Position numbers and translations under genes: made by a program
Part shown: in pieces, positions 59,801 to 64,000 of the stretch
How positions within the stretch are numbered: the stretch's first letter is position 1
Layout: every line of letters begins with the position of its first letter
Assembly (NCBI RefSeq): GCF_014805625.2
Contig: NW_023998456.1
Coordinates: forward strand, 3,068,810-3,132,809
From: Glossina fuscipes
Lineage: Eukaryota; Arthropoda; Insecta; Diptera; Glossinidae
Direction of reading: 5' to 3'
Length of the DNA stretch: 64,000 nucleotides
The notes under the pieces: generated by a model
What the model saw: the letters and a program-made list of their open reading frames with translations, nothing else
The model's database searches: none
What the model was told of the DNA's origin: nothing

Positions 59801-61216
59801 AGCACGAGTCCCTCATTGTACGTACAATTTGAATCAAAAACTGGTTCTTATAGCGGTAGCTCACTTTACTATTGGGCTCACTATGATTTCTTTAATAACA
59901 CCCGCTTTGGCGATCCAGTGGCGAATACGTTATGCGATGAAGTCATGTATGCCTGGAAACATCCCGGTGGTAAAATACGCTCACCTATGAATTCTTTAAT
60001 ATTCAAACGCACTGGCGGTTCAGATGTACGCTGCCAATATAAATTTATAACCGATCGTCGTTTGTATGCTCGCGCATTGATCGAAGTGAGTGCAGTAATG
60101 TTCAAGGAATTGCCATACAACAATAATGCTTGTACGCGATGCCATGAAGAACGTGTAGACAAGTTGGTGATATGGGAGGAAAGGGAAAAATTCCAAAATA
60201 ATTTAGCCTGCTTTTGTGATAACATACCGCGACCGGTTCGAGTAATATCCTCAGCCGATCAAATGAATCTTGAGATGATAGTGCAAGGTCAGCATGCCAT
60301 TACATCTTATTTTAAAAATCCAAATCCTTTGTTTGAAGCTTATTATGAATTTGCTCATGGCCCGTTGTGTGGACCCATAACGCTGGGGCCATCACCCGAC
60401 GGTGAATTGGTTTATCCGTTTAAAAAAGCTTTAGCCTTGGTTACTGGACCTATGGCTGCGATACCAGAACATCATTATCGTCGGGAAAAGTGCATATGGG
60501 AATTAAAGGTAGCAGCTCAACGCGATTTATGGCTACACTTAGAGAAGGCCAGATTCGGTGATCGAACCTGCGATAGTGCGAAAATTGAAGTTTACCTGGC
60601 TGGTCGCTTGGAACCGCGCTTTATAGTTTGTCCGGAGAATATTTCACTCGCTCGTGATTTGCCCATACTTTCAGCTGCCGACTTAGGCGCCTTGGCCAGC
60701 GATCAGGAACCTCTGCCCGTGCTTATCCAGTATACAGGCGACGGTCAGCCGGGTAAAAATGCTTTCCGCTTAGTATGGACCGAGTTGTTCCATTTACCTC
60801 GTAATCCCGATGGTAGTTTAGCTGCGTCCTTATTGCAAGATGGCGGTGGTTGTGATTTCAAATGTCCCGGCAATACAGAAGTGTGTATACCCCGCCATCT
60901 CTTATGCAATGGCATTGAGAATTGTCCCAATGTAACGCATATATCAACGATGGCCGAACTAACGCGGCATATAGTATGGAATTTGGAACAACTTGGTCTA
61001 TGGCATGAGCATAAAGACAATCCAAATCAATTAAAGGAATTGATATTACACGATGAATCACCGGAGATATGCTTGAAAGAAGAGCTCAACACACTGCCAT
61101 ACGGTAAAATCTTTCTCTTTACTTTGGGTGTAAGTGTTATGATGTTTTTATTGATCGCGATATTATGTCGTATGTGCCGACGAAATGAGACGATTTTAAA
61201 GCACACAGAATATTAG
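6309..61216 (+). CDS. Multi-CUB, LDLa-module single-pass membrane protein (7 exons, 5' end missing)
   Basis: Seven exons with AG acceptors and GT donors join without a frame break (internal phases 0,0,2,2,1,2) into 888 residues and a TAG stop. Seen, counted from the first full codon: a CUB module about 12-155; a second about 177-297; a third about 315-480 running across the exon 6/7 boundary; two more CUB-like cysteine-framed segments to about 755; a short LDLa-like module at 768-794; a hydrophobic helix at 854-873; and a 15-residue basic tail. Sequons N-K-T, N-A-T, N-F-T, N-T-S, N-N-T, N-I-S and N-V-T fit an extracellular chain. Known: CUB/LDLa membrane proteins act in receptor or channel clustering and endocytic traffic (Neto, LEV-10, Culd). 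Inference: a surface co-receptor or trafficking protein. The tail is much shorter than Neto's, so Neto is unlikely; a Culd-like protein is possible but unproven. The first exon seen starts in phase 1, so at least one upstream coding exon exists. Confidence 0.9.
6903..7491 (-). mobile_element. Family A dispersed TIR repeat, truncated inverted copy
   Basis: The reverse complement starts with TATACCCATCGCAG at 7491 and aligns by eye with the copies at 21651 and 40801. Shared blocks include AAGCATGTCC, TTTTTGCTCGTTACTCATAAATT and TGCCTACCCA(G)TATTATAGTGTATCAAAA. It stops after the second pyrimidine-rich GTCCATCTG block, so the far terminus is lost. Confidence 0.6.
7866..8126 (+). pseudogene. Unidentified coding-like relic
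   Basis: A compositionally balanced segment in the AT-rich intron. One frame reads A-Q-A-E-D-E-F-L-P-C-G-P-D-G-E-V-F-R-D-L, then after a one-base shift near 7970 a second reads H-E-Q-L-E-C-E-E-C-L-Q-E-L-T-L-E-K-D-A-F and on to T-W-T-S-K-Y-L-K-M-K-N and a stop. I do not recognise the protein. The charged, Cys-bearing sequence and single frameshift suggest a captured or processed gene fragment. Confidence 0.3.
9120..9686 (+). other. 188-codon ORF with internal tandem duplication, function unknown
   Basis: An open frame of 567 bp starting from a non-ATG codon. Two diverged units of about 155-175 bp follow each other: both contain GAGTyyCTTTG, then ACGTGGkCCGC and ATGTC, and both end with ACAACTTCACTTCCCAA (near 9451 and 9607). 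The duplicated products read L-C-N...V-G-R-E-M-S-L and L-C-N...V-V-R-R-M-S-L. No family is recognised. It may be a repeat that is open by chance. Confidence 0.3.
9917..10016. other. Assembly gap (100 N)
   Basis: Exactly 100 N, the usual placeholder for a gap of unknown size, flanked by TA-rich sequence and 54 bp before a CUB exon. The ORF apparently running through it is artificial. Confidence 0.98.
10071..10214 (+). CDS. CUB protein exon B (second half of CUB 1)
   Basis: This exon has exactly 48 codons, phase 0 at both ends, with acceptor TTTTTGTAG and donor GTAAGC. It continues G-Y-L-Q with I-V-D-G and contains F-C-G-E, the standard last cysteine region of a CUB, then V-K-V-L-F-H-T-D. It lies only 54 bp after the assembly gap. 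Confidence 0.9.
10938..11180 (-). other. Unidentified 80-codon ORF, coding-like
   Basis: Starts M-T-R-G-E-R-M-T-D-T-E-S-L-I and contains V-K-D-E-D-V-A-R-E-G-Q-V-P-I-A-S-Y-D-G. Base composition is more balanced than the flanking intron, as in a decayed retroelement or gene fragment. No family recognised and no splice sites that link it to another exon. Confidence 0.25.
12512..12754 (+). other. Unidentified 80-codon ORF
   Basis: Reads from a non-ATG start and includes N-H-E-D-Y-A-R-F-I-L-R-K-I-R and T-E-K-S-S-K-A-M-L-P-G. No motif I can name. It sits just before a dispersed repeat at 12785 and may be part of an old element. Confidence 0.15.
12785..13425 (+). repeat. Family B dispersed repeat
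   Basis: Begins with GCTTCACCACTTGTGGTAGG and ends with GTGGTATAGGGGATTTTATAG. The interior has pyrimidine-rich TGTCTGTCCTTCTGTCCGTT and CACTATTGAAAATGGT. Similar pieces occur at 36225-36290 (GTACTAAGCGAAGTGGTATAGGG) and 43640-43800 (CACTATTGAAAATGGTAGC). Boundaries are approximate. Confidence 0.4.
13422..13935 (-). pseudogene. Jockey-type LINE reverse transcriptase pseudogene
   Basis: One minus-strand frame from about 13935 reads I-P-E-Q-K-L, then H-G-F-G-N-E-H-S-T-T-E-Q, a TAG, then V-V-L-D-V-E-K-A-F-D-K-V-W-R-E-E-L-L, a TAA, and G-G-L-P-E-G-S-V-L-S-P-I-L-Y. These are RT blocks in order (HGFR-type, D-V-E-K-A-F-D-K-V-W, G-x-P-Q-G-S-V-L-x-P). The second block is characteristic of the Jockey clade. 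The catalytic YADD region reads H-A-V-D-T, and two stops interrupt the frame, so it is inactive. Confidence 0.75.
14769..15830 (+). pseudogene. LINE ORF1 (PHD-finger RNA-binding protein), frameshifted
   Basis: Starts M-E-C-V-Y-T-P-C. The N-terminal 60 residues hold a C4HC3-like set ending C-W-L-C-E-R-F-G-H-A-K-C and W-S-C-P-D-C, a PHD-like finger as found in ORF1 of some CR1 elements. A Ser/Pro-rich linker follows. The frame ends at 15437 but continues one frame over from 15434 with A-I-F-V-S-R-L-A-P-E-T-S-V-D and S-S-F-K-I-L-V-P, the usual ORF1 C-terminal domain. A TAA at 15716 and another shift precede W-P-V-G-S-L-I-K-K-F. At least two lesions, so not functional as it stands. Confidence 0.7.
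15830..18678 (+). pseudogene. LINE ORF2 endonuclease/reverse transcriptase, two nonsense codons
   Basis: The endonuclease starts near N-V-R-G-L-N-S-K (about 15855) with L-T-E-T-W-L and G-D-F-N-F-P-Q-V-T-W. RT blocks follow: N-Y-R-G-M-L-K-L, H-G-F-R-K-G-R-S-T-V-T-N, Y-T-D-L-S-K-S-F-D-M-V-N-H, V-P-Q-G-S-H-L-G and catalytic Y-A-D-D-V-K-L-F. The frame is open to 18147, where TGG has become TAG (the sister copy at 24625 has Trp). A TGA at about 18316 replaces another conserved Trp. The C-terminal domain then runs to D-L-P-M-S-Y-L-N and the stop at 18678. There is no RNase H. Confidence 0.85.
18969..18995 (+). repeat. TAAA tail of LINE copy 1
   Basis: GTGGAATAAAATAAATAAAT-type run that ends the element. 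The same GTGGAATAAA + (TAAA)n ending occurs in copies 2 and 3. Confidence 0.8.
19893..19975 (+). repeat. Possible second tRNA-like SINE head
   Basis: GAGTGGCCTAGTAAG resembles a pol III A box and TGTTCGCGAATTCACATCTC a B box interrupted by two bases. The start matches the head of the SINE at 50624 (GAGTGGCCT). No body or tail was recognised downstream. Confidence 0.3.
21651..22423 (+). mobile_element. Family A TIR repeat, most complete copy
   Basis: Begins TATACCCATCACCG and ends CGGTGACGGGTATA, an inverted repeat matching at 13 of 14 positions. It has no coding capacity, and two internal pyrimidine-rich GTCCGTCTG blocks near 21778 and 22158. The flank AGATTCAACGCACGA...TTACTTGTT resembles the end of repeats widespread in higher Diptera. 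Probably a non-autonomous DNA element. Confidence 0.6.
24060..24390 (+). pseudogene. Decayed mariner-type transposase fragment
   Basis: One frame gives N-Y-L-S-I-K-R-L-R-E-A-L. The next gives H-N-I-N-A-P-S-H-T-A-W-I-L-R, matching the H-D-N-A-P-S-H-T-A second-aspartate block. Another gives C-D-F-R-L-F, then L-R-G-L-I-E-E, matching the third-aspartate (C-D-F-x-L-F-P) block. Order and spacing fit mariner transposases. The catalytic D in the second block reads I, and stops and shifts are present. It lies directly upstream of LINE copy 2. Confidence 0.65.
24625..27187 (+). pseudogene. LINE copy 2 ORF2 with a one-base frameshift
   Basis: The endonuclease part (G-D-F-N-L-P-Q-V-N-W) is open to 25449. 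At about 25440 a T run has one extra T compared with copy 1, and the reading continues one frame over without a stop to 27187. RT blocks are intact: V-P-Q-G-S-H-L-G-P and Y-A-D-D-V-K-L-F at about 26342-26365. The C-terminus matches copy 1 and keeps the two Trp codons lost there. Apart from the truncation and this indel it is the best preserved RT in the window. Confidence 0.85.
24625..27518 (+). mobile_element. CR1/Jockey-group LINE copy 2, 5'-truncated
   Basis: Homologous to copy 1 from its position about 16128 onward, starting T-C-S-Y-I-P-P-N-S-D-I-S inside the endonuclease and ending with the same 3' UTR (TTATCGGTTGCC, GTGGAATAAA) and (TAAA)n. ORF1 and the endonuclease N-terminus are absent, the usual result of incomplete reverse transcription. 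No clear target-site duplication was found. Confidence 0.85.
28213..28319 (+). CDS. CUB protein exon C (end of CUB 1 and linker)
   Basis: Acceptor TTAATTGCAG and donor GTAAGT. It encodes T-Y-F-T-F-D-S-R-A-E, a polar linker rich in Gln and Arg, and ends in phase 2 after V-V-Q. It is isolated in a region that otherwise has no open frame, and it joins in frame to both neighbours. Confidence 0.88.
29782..30130 (-). pseudogene. Decayed mariner transposase C-terminus with terminal sequence
   Basis: Minus-strand reading from about 30100: A-K-L-H-E-L-K-L-E-L, then N-Y, a stop, L-F-A-Y-L-K-M-L-L-Q-R-K-R-F-G. One frame over it continues E-A-K-A-Y-F-E-G-L-D and F-Y-K-K-G-I-E-K-L. These match the mariner order K-L-H-E-L...Y-x-L-F...K-R-F...Y-F-E...G-I-x-K-L. 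Beyond it, ACCGGGACTTAGTGACA at about 29792 resembles a mariner terminus. Two stops and at least one shift; the N-terminal half is not visible. Confidence 0.65.
31148..32190 (-). mobile_element. CR1/Jockey-group LINE copy 3, inverted and strongly 5'-truncated
   Basis: On the minus strand it begins in the post-RT region (AGAAGCTTTCTTTCTCAAGA) and runs to the shared 3' UTR and (TAAA)n tail at about 31148-31175. The main open stretch, 32049-31573, encodes S-A-L-G-F-I-K-R-W-S-K-E-L-D-D-P-Y-I-T, with frameshifts on both sides relative to copies 1 and 2. No RT catalytic motif remains. Confidence 0.8.
33928..34101 (+). CDS. CUB protein exon D (start of CUB 2)
   Basis: Acceptor TTTTCTCTTGCAG and donor GTAAAT. 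It encodes S-Y-C-E-R-E-Y-R-D-C, then C-Y-V-Q-S-P-A-Y-P-G-L-Y-P-R, the canonical start of a CUB module, then C-R-Y-K-L. It ends in phase 2 inside an Arg codon. Confidence 0.9.
35321..35381 (-). repeat. SINE body fragment, copy d
   Basis: Contains ATAAATTCTAAGACTAAAGT and CTTAAAGCACTAACATCTGA, the same body as copy a. No tail or head is visible. Confidence 0.6.
37099..37542 (+). other. 147-codon ORF carrying the K-rich repeat
   Basis: Begins from a non-ATG codon, and its first 65 codons resemble no known family. The second half is the K-N-K-Q-P-T-P-K repeat. It overlaps the 3' end of a better supported minus-strand gene, so it is probably not a gene in itself. Confidence 0.2.
37306..37485 (+). 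repeat. 30-bp tandem repeat, six units, lysine-rich if read
   Basis: Six units of a 30-bp motif around AACAAGCAACCTACACCAAA. In the frame of the ORF at 37099-37542 it gives K-N-K-Q-P-T-P-K-K/R repeats, a highly basic low-complexity tract. Units differ by single bases, so the array is not freshly expanded. It starts right beyond the stop of the convergent Myb/SANT-like gene. Confidence 0.8.
37492..38207 (-). CDS. Myb/SANT-like (zeste/apontic-type) DNA-binding gene, 3 exons, possibly broken
   Basis: Exon 1 is 38207-38197 (ATG GAA AGC AA, donor GTACGT). Exon 2 is 38137-37951 (acceptor ATTTGTAG, donor GTATGC). Joined, they read M-E-S-N, then I-K-K-Q-F-K-A-M-V-E-W-M-K-Q-H-P-D-I-A-K-G and M-K-E-L-A-S-E-M-N-A-Y-G-P-P, ending P-E-E-W-L-R. 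This is the three-helix Myb/SANT-like fold of insect zeste/apontic-type proteins (family knowledge). Exon 3 (37838-37492, acceptor TTTTCATAG) continues as expected with N-F-K-A-N-L-K-R-K-M-A-N-N-K-K and a polar C-terminus. The exon 2/3 junction is off by one base with a GT donor, so either a base is lost or a nonstandard donor is used. Many such proteins derive from or accompany transposons. Confidence 0.6.
39735..40457 (-). pseudogene. Unidentified protein-coding relic with frameshifts
   Basis: After an acceptor-like TTTTTTTAAAG, one frame (40457-40133) reads C-N-G-K-P-S-A-S-S-S-T-S-E-L-H, then A-L-K-I-V-T-E-Q-C-S-L-D-N-L-L. A second (about 40200-40010) reads N-A-L-E-T-F-S-E-N-H-S-K-D-F-L-D-H-A and ends E-Q-L-V-T-stop. 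A third (about 40000-39735) reads P-N-V-L-K-N-C-K-N-E-E-E-R-V-G-H and F-P-D-E-H-I-L-D-L-I. Each shift is small (the second sits at TTAGTTA), so this looks like one polar, helical protein broken by indels. I do not recognise it; it may belong with the Myb/SANT-like gene 1.5 kb away. Confidence 0.35.
40801..41587 (+). mobile_element. Family A TIR repeat, copy 3
   Basis: Starts TATACATCACCG (two bases shorter than the copy at 21651) and ends CGGTGATGGGTACA. It shares AACATGTCCATCTGTCTG, GCTCATCACTCATAAATT, GCCTACCCAATATAGTACAG and CGCCTATGCGGCGAAAACTT with the other copies. Non-coding. Confidence 0.6.
44255..44520 (+). pseudogene. Decayed mariner transposase, central part
   Basis: One frame reads R-K-R-I-V-R-G-G-E-T, a TGA where mariners have Trp, then I-C-A-Y-N, and Q-S-S-K-Y ... 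E-P-R-K-R-K, C-S-K-I-K-L-M-L-K-A-F-F-D-Y-R. This matches the mariner run T-G-D-E-T-W ... S-K-I-K-V-M-L-x-x-F-F-D. The first catalytic Asp reads Gly, and further stops follow. It is a different lineage from the intact-length mariner at 46724. Confidence 0.7.
44938..45145. repeat. Perfect 104-bp tandem duplication
   Basis: Two identical adjacent 104-bp units beginning ACGCTTTTCATACATCCACA, with ACG starting at 44938, 45042 and again at 45146. No mismatch found by eye. Either a very recent duplication or an assembly artefact. Confidence 0.85.
45230..45535. other. GC-rich anomalous segment, unknown
   Basis: About 300 bp of clearly higher GC than the flanks, open in several frames (for example 45152-45538 +, 45489-45268 -), with CpG-containing words such as GGAGACGCTC and GGTCGCGTTAGG. 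No protein family recognised; probably a fragment of an element or duplicated gene. Confidence 0.2.
46200..46720 (+). repeat. Family C diffuse repeat
   Basis: Shares CCA..GTTTTCACGTAA, CTTGGGTCGAAA and GGACAGACAAGCTT-type motifs with sequence at 62490-62700, and GAACGGTTGTGAAAATAGTTCGATACAATGCAT with 63015-63050. Related GGACAGACAAGCTT...GATCGGTATAA motifs occur near 2300 and 33650. Boundaries unclear. Confidence 0.4.
46724..47963 (-). mobile_element. mariner transposon (about 1.24 kb), TA-flanked
   Basis: The ends TTAGTTTGGGGAAAAAGAAA form an inverted repeat of about 31 bp with one internal difference, bordered by TA at 46722-46723 and 47964-47965 as expected for Tc1/mariner insertion. The length is typical of mariner. 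It contains one transposase frame on the minus strand and sits inside the tail of a LINE copy. Confidence 0.9.
46777..47778 (-). CDS. mariner DD34D transposase, internally deleted
   Basis: The preferred ATG is at 47776-47778 (M-E-V-N-K-E-K), the usual mariner start; the longer frame back to 47958 only reads through the 5' UTR and TIR. An N-terminal helix-turn-helix (S-R-N-I-A-Q-E-L-K-I-N-H-K-T-V) precedes W-V-P-H-Q-L-T. Catalytic aspartates: V-T-G-D-E-K-W, H-Q-D-N-A-R-P-H-T and S-P-D-L-A-P-S-D-Y-H, the DD34D set. It ends after G-A-Y-L-T-Q-I-G-Q. Between W-S-K and I-I-Y-Y-E it is about 14 residues shorter than relatives, and the residues there are out of frame, so activity is doubtful. Confidence 0.85.
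   Translation of the reverse strand: MEVNKEKIRYILQFFFDKGENVSQVAKIGVYGSDTVTANYVQFWFRRFRSGIFDVKDASRTGRPVVENVDKIGEMIEVDRHVSSRNIAQELKINHKTVLNHLHKPGFKKKLDVWVPHQLTEKDMMDRISICEALAKRNEIDSFLKRMVTGDEKWITYDNTVRKRSWSKSQEGFVMHLVGLEGIIYYELLPYGQTLNSDLYCQQLDRLKIAIDKKRPELANRRGVVFHQDNARPHTSTVTRQKLREVGWEVLMHPPYSPDLAPSDYHLFLALQNFFNDKKLESREDCENRLLEFFANRDQDFYERGILKLPLKWQQIVQQNGAYLTQIGQSEAC
50624..50752 (+). repeat. tRNA-derived SINE, copy b (best head)
   Basis: AGAGTGGCCTCGACTAGC resembles an A box, and GGTTCGAATCT at 50667-50677 is a near-perfect pol III B box. Body TTAGTCTTAAAATTCATTTC and the tail ATTAATAATAATAA follow. Spacing between boxes is about right for a tRNA gene, but no cloverleaf 3' half is present, so it is a SINE, not a tRNA. 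Confidence 0.7.
51283..51437 (+). CDS. CUB protein exon E (middle of CUB 2)
   Basis: Acceptor TTTTTCAG and donor GTAAGC. It encodes C-P-Y-D-W-L-A-V-Y-D-G-R-D and I-G-K-F-C-G, the diagnostic D-x-L-x-(V/I)-(Y/F)-D-G ... F-C-G core of a CUB module, including acidic residues typical of its calcium site. It ends in phase 1. Confidence 0.92.
51438..52777. other. Intron E-F of the CUB gene
   Basis: 1.3 kb, with a CAT run at 52240-52260 and TA microsatellites at 52417-52460. Poly-T precedes the acceptor. Nothing else recognised. Confidence 0.75.
52778..53057 (+). CDS. CUB protein exon F (end of CUB 2, start of CUB 3)
   Basis: Acceptor ACCTATTGCAG and donor GTAAAT. It encodes the closing strand of CUB 2 (Y-M-Y-V-E-F-V-T, then G-F-H-F-N-V), a linker, and a new module starting at C-D-W with W-Y-P-P-N-T-S-C-S-Y-H-I. 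It ends in phase 2. Confidence 0.9.
54846..54950 (-). repeat. SINE fragment, copy e
   Basis: An (ATT)n run of about eight units at 54848-54869 followed by GAATTCTTAGACTAAA and CAGGCTATCGGCT, diverged SINE body in inverted orientation. The head is not recognisable. Confidence 0.55.
58437..58534 (-). repeat. SINE, copy c, 5'-truncated with target-site duplication
   Basis: (ATT)n tail at 58437-58460, then AGAGAATAAATTCTAAGACT and AAGGCTTCCGGCTTTA. TTAATTCAAAT lies at both edges (58426-58436 and 58535-58545), an 11-bp target-site duplication that fixes the boundaries. Confidence 0.75.
59644..61216 (+). CDS. CUB protein last exon (CUB-like 3-5, LDLa-like, TM, tail, stop)
   Basis: After CTCTTTACAG there are 523 open codons to TAG. 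The exon completes CUB 3 (D-C-G-E-S-L-T-I-Y-D), then carries cysteine-paired CUB-like segments, an LDLa-like C-x3-C-x6-C-I-P-x4-C-N-G-x3-C segment and a 20-residue hydrophobic helix followed by R-M-C-R-R. GC content and codon use are visibly higher than in the surrounding introns. Confidence 0.95.
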
Positions 61217-64000
61217 TAAAGAACTAATTGAAGCAATGACAAAATAGAAGTAAAAATAAATCTCCTTTGAATTAAGCTCTATTTCTATTTTCTTTTTTTT
61301 TTTTTTTTTTATTTTTTTTTTTTGTGTTGTTGAGATTTATTAATATAGTTATAAATTTTAATTTTCATTTCTATGAAAACTTATTTATAAGAAGAACTGC
61401 CACAATAGTTAGTTAGTTACTTACACTGAATCTTAAACACAATCCCCGCCTCCTTTATAAAAGCTCGGTAATAATTTTAGACTTTTAGAATTTGTTAGAA
61501 ATTTAAATGAGAATAAAACAAACGAAATTAATGAACAGAAAACAAAAATTAATTATAAATAATTACAATAAAAATGAAAAAATTGTTTAAATAAACGGAG
61601 AAATCCGAACCTTATAAACAATCCACACCAGCATAGTGTATATGATTTCAATATTTCTTATAATAAGATATCTCTCAAATCTGTTTAAAAGCATATGCGA
61701 GAAATTACATGGTACTAAGAGAAAATAAACATTGACACCGTTCACTTATCTTAGTCGGGAGACAGCAACTCTACTCGTCCATCTAGACATTGAAAGCTTT
61801 GTGTCTCACATCAAAACCAATTTTTTTTTTTTTAAGAAATTTCTATAAATATTTCTAAAAATATCAACAAAAAGACAATATCGATAACTTTTTTCTTTTC
61901 AAATATGAATTTTAGAATAGATAAGAATGCGATATTTGGATAAGGCCGACGATTAGATACCACACACCACTTCGCCTAATACAATCATTCGCTCATTTTC
62001 AATGACAATAAACCAAAATTACACATTATTTCTATGTAACTGCATGATTTTCATTAAATCGCTCATATTGGACGGTACTAAAAACGTCAGCTAACATGGT
62101 CCAAATTAAGCAAACTTAATTCACTTGTCAAAGATTTTCACATATTAGACTTTTTCGCCAAAGAATATCGGTTTTCTTTCATGGGAGCCCCTCTATACGG
62201 TGCGGTCTAATATATAGACCTATACGATTCAAATTCCGTATGATTAATTTAGTAAGGACCAATTTTCCTCATAAAATATTAAAACTTGGATTTTTTAACA
62301 TACGAAAACTTATCTGTCATCAGAAATGTTATAAAGGTTGGGATGCCAAAAATAGACTTACGTGGTCGAAATTCGGTAAGGTTATTTTGATGTAAAATCA
62401 TTATTATGGAGGCACTTTCTACTTTTGACCACAACCAAAGTTCAGTTTCCGTAGACACAATTGTGTGACAAAAGGCTGAAAATATTGTTCCATTCCATCC
62501 AAAGTTTTCACGTAACGACGTATACAAAGACGTATCAAAACATTCGCCCTTGGGTCGAAAACTGCCAGAGTTTCAAACTTTTGTCAAAATGTATCAAAAA
62601 ATTGCTACCTACAGGATTGAACAAAAGAATACACGGGCGGACATCAGGCGGACAGTATAGGTAAATTCAGAAAAACACTCAGAGTTGGCCTGTATAATGA
62701 ACGATTGGAGTTACATGCGTCTGCACAAACTTAATATTCCCTGCACCGCAAATGATGATAAGAACAAAAGAGAATTTAAATTGTCGGACATTTGCCTTAC
62801 AGTTATCCTTAGGCTTTGGTTAATTGTCATGCATAAACTTTGCATAGCTTTTCCTTTTTCTGCGGTTCGATAAACGACACTTACGTAACATGGAATATGA
62901 CCATGGCGGTAGTAACTATTTGCACTAAACTTTGTAAAATTCATAAGTAAAGTGAAATCCCATTGCAAGTTAATGCCAGTAAGTAGTTTATATAACCTTG
63001 GGTCGATCTTTGAAGAACGATTATGAAAATAAGTCGATTCAATACATGTTCAGAATGTTTATTGTCAGCACCTGCCTCGATGGCTTATCAGACAACTTTC
63101 TTAAAATCATAGATAGTTATAAATGGTTTACGGCACCGCCCAGCTTGGTCACAATCCTGCACTAGAGAGGATATTGTCCAAGTTTTCCACTCTGATCAGA
63201 GCGAGGCCCATCAAGCGCCTATAATTGTTTAATGCCCAGGCATTTGAGGATAACCACAACCACCTCAAATGCCTCACCCAAGCTGTCAGGCTTCACACAT
63301 CCAAATCATTCGATTTATTTGGGCATCCCAAAAAAGTTCACACCCATCCTTACCTATATATAGAACCATTTCTTCCATCGTAGTTTCCCAGAGGAATTGA
63401 TATTATTTATTATTAAAACCATTCATCACTGTGAAATATTAATCAATATGTTTGAAGATACCCAATGCATGTGCAATGGGAGTTTACCCTCGTGCCAGCA
63501 TTTCCTCGATTTATCGTTGGATAGCCATTGGTCATAATTCGATTCGATTGATATAATAAAAAGTGGGTTTAGCTGCAAACGATACAGACACCAAAGCAGG
63601 CTTAGTACCGGAAGTAGCGAAGGTTACAAAAGGTATTCTTCTTCCTCTACGCTTTTATAAGTGTGAGAGTGAAACAGAAATATCAAGTTTCTGCTTTCTT
63701 TCTTAATTCAGTCTACGTTCGAAATTGTCAAAGAAGTAATGACGGCAAACGTGAAGAAGAATATTTTTTGCGTCTATTGTGATTTTCATATCTGATTGTT
63801 TTAAGCGACTATTTAAGGACATAAATTGAAAAAATTGAGAAGTAATTGCTTCTTCGTGTTGATAAAAGAGAAATCTTTAATTTCAACATTTAATGCGATT
63901 TCATGTTATTGGCTATTGCCAGCGCTGTCTTCAATTCCTTATTGTCAGGGCAGGTTTCAATTTGAGAAGGATTAATGAAAGACCTTAACCTCTGCGACCT
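61217..64000. other. 3' UTR and downstream flank
   Basis: AT-rich 3' UTR with poly-T tracts near 61290-61322, then diffuse family C repeat sequence (62280-63060 and around 63420-63620). A more GC-balanced patch lies at 63120-63330. No gene recognised. Confidence 0.6.
61255..61260 (+). terminator. Candidate polyadenylation signal AATAAA
   Basis: AATAAA lies 39 bp after the stop of the CUB gene and is followed by T-rich sequence. Further candidates occur near 61568 and 61591, so the true 3' end is uncertain. Confidence 0.4.

Noticed and set aside
59881..60225. 114-codon minus-strand ORF
   Set aside because: Shadow of the last CUB exon; no start or splice support.

Overview
The window looks like nuclear DNA of a higher dipteran fly. 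It is very AT-rich, with spliced exons separated by introns of 1-18 kb and bounded by standard GT/AG sites. It carries many decayed mariner copies, CR1/Jockey-group retrotransposons, a tRNA-derived SINE, and dispersed repeats with the GTCCGTCTGTC-type internal motif that is common in drosophilid and calyptrate genomes. A calyptrate such as a tsetse-like fly is my guess, but nothing here fixes the species. A 100-N run (9917-10016) shows it is an assembled scaffold.

One host gene spans almost the whole window on the + strand. Seven exons (6309-6544, 10071-10214, 28213-28319, 33928-34101, 51283-51437, 52778-53057, 59644-61216) join in frame into an 888-residue C-terminal portion of a secreted/type I membrane protein. 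It has serial CUB modules, a reduced LDL-receptor class A module, one transmembrane helix and a 15-residue tail. The 5' exon or exons encoding the start codon and signal peptide were not found. The architecture matches insect multi-CUB/LDLa receptors (the group that includes Culd and Neto), but I do not assign an orthologue.

Everything else lies in its introns or flanks. The upstream 6.3 kb holds a decayed LINE C-terminus and a SINE. The intron at 6545-10070 holds a TIR repeat, a degenerate coding-like segment and a 188-codon ORF with an internal duplication. The 18-kb intron holds a Jockey-type RT pseudogene, an almost full-length CR1-like element with a PHD-finger ORF1 (14402-18992), a decayed mariner and a second, 5'-truncated CR1-like copy (24625-27518). 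The intron at 28320-33927 holds another decayed mariner and a third, inverted CR1-like copy.

The 17-kb intron (34102-51282) is the richest. It has a small Myb/SANT-like gene on the minus strand with a 30-bp lysine-rich tandem repeat just beyond its stop, an unidentified decayed minus-strand gene, a TIR repeat, a decayed mariner, a perfect 104-bp tandem duplication, and a complete TA-flanked mariner inserted into the tail of a fourth CR1-like copy. A SINE with a recognisable pol III B box lies near its end. The last intron and the 3' flank contain SINE fragments, microsatellites and diffuse repeats.

I saw no CRISPR, rRNA, bona fide tRNA or prokaryotic operon structure. The only working system visible is the host membrane protein. 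The mobile elements form a layered record of insertion, truncation and nesting.
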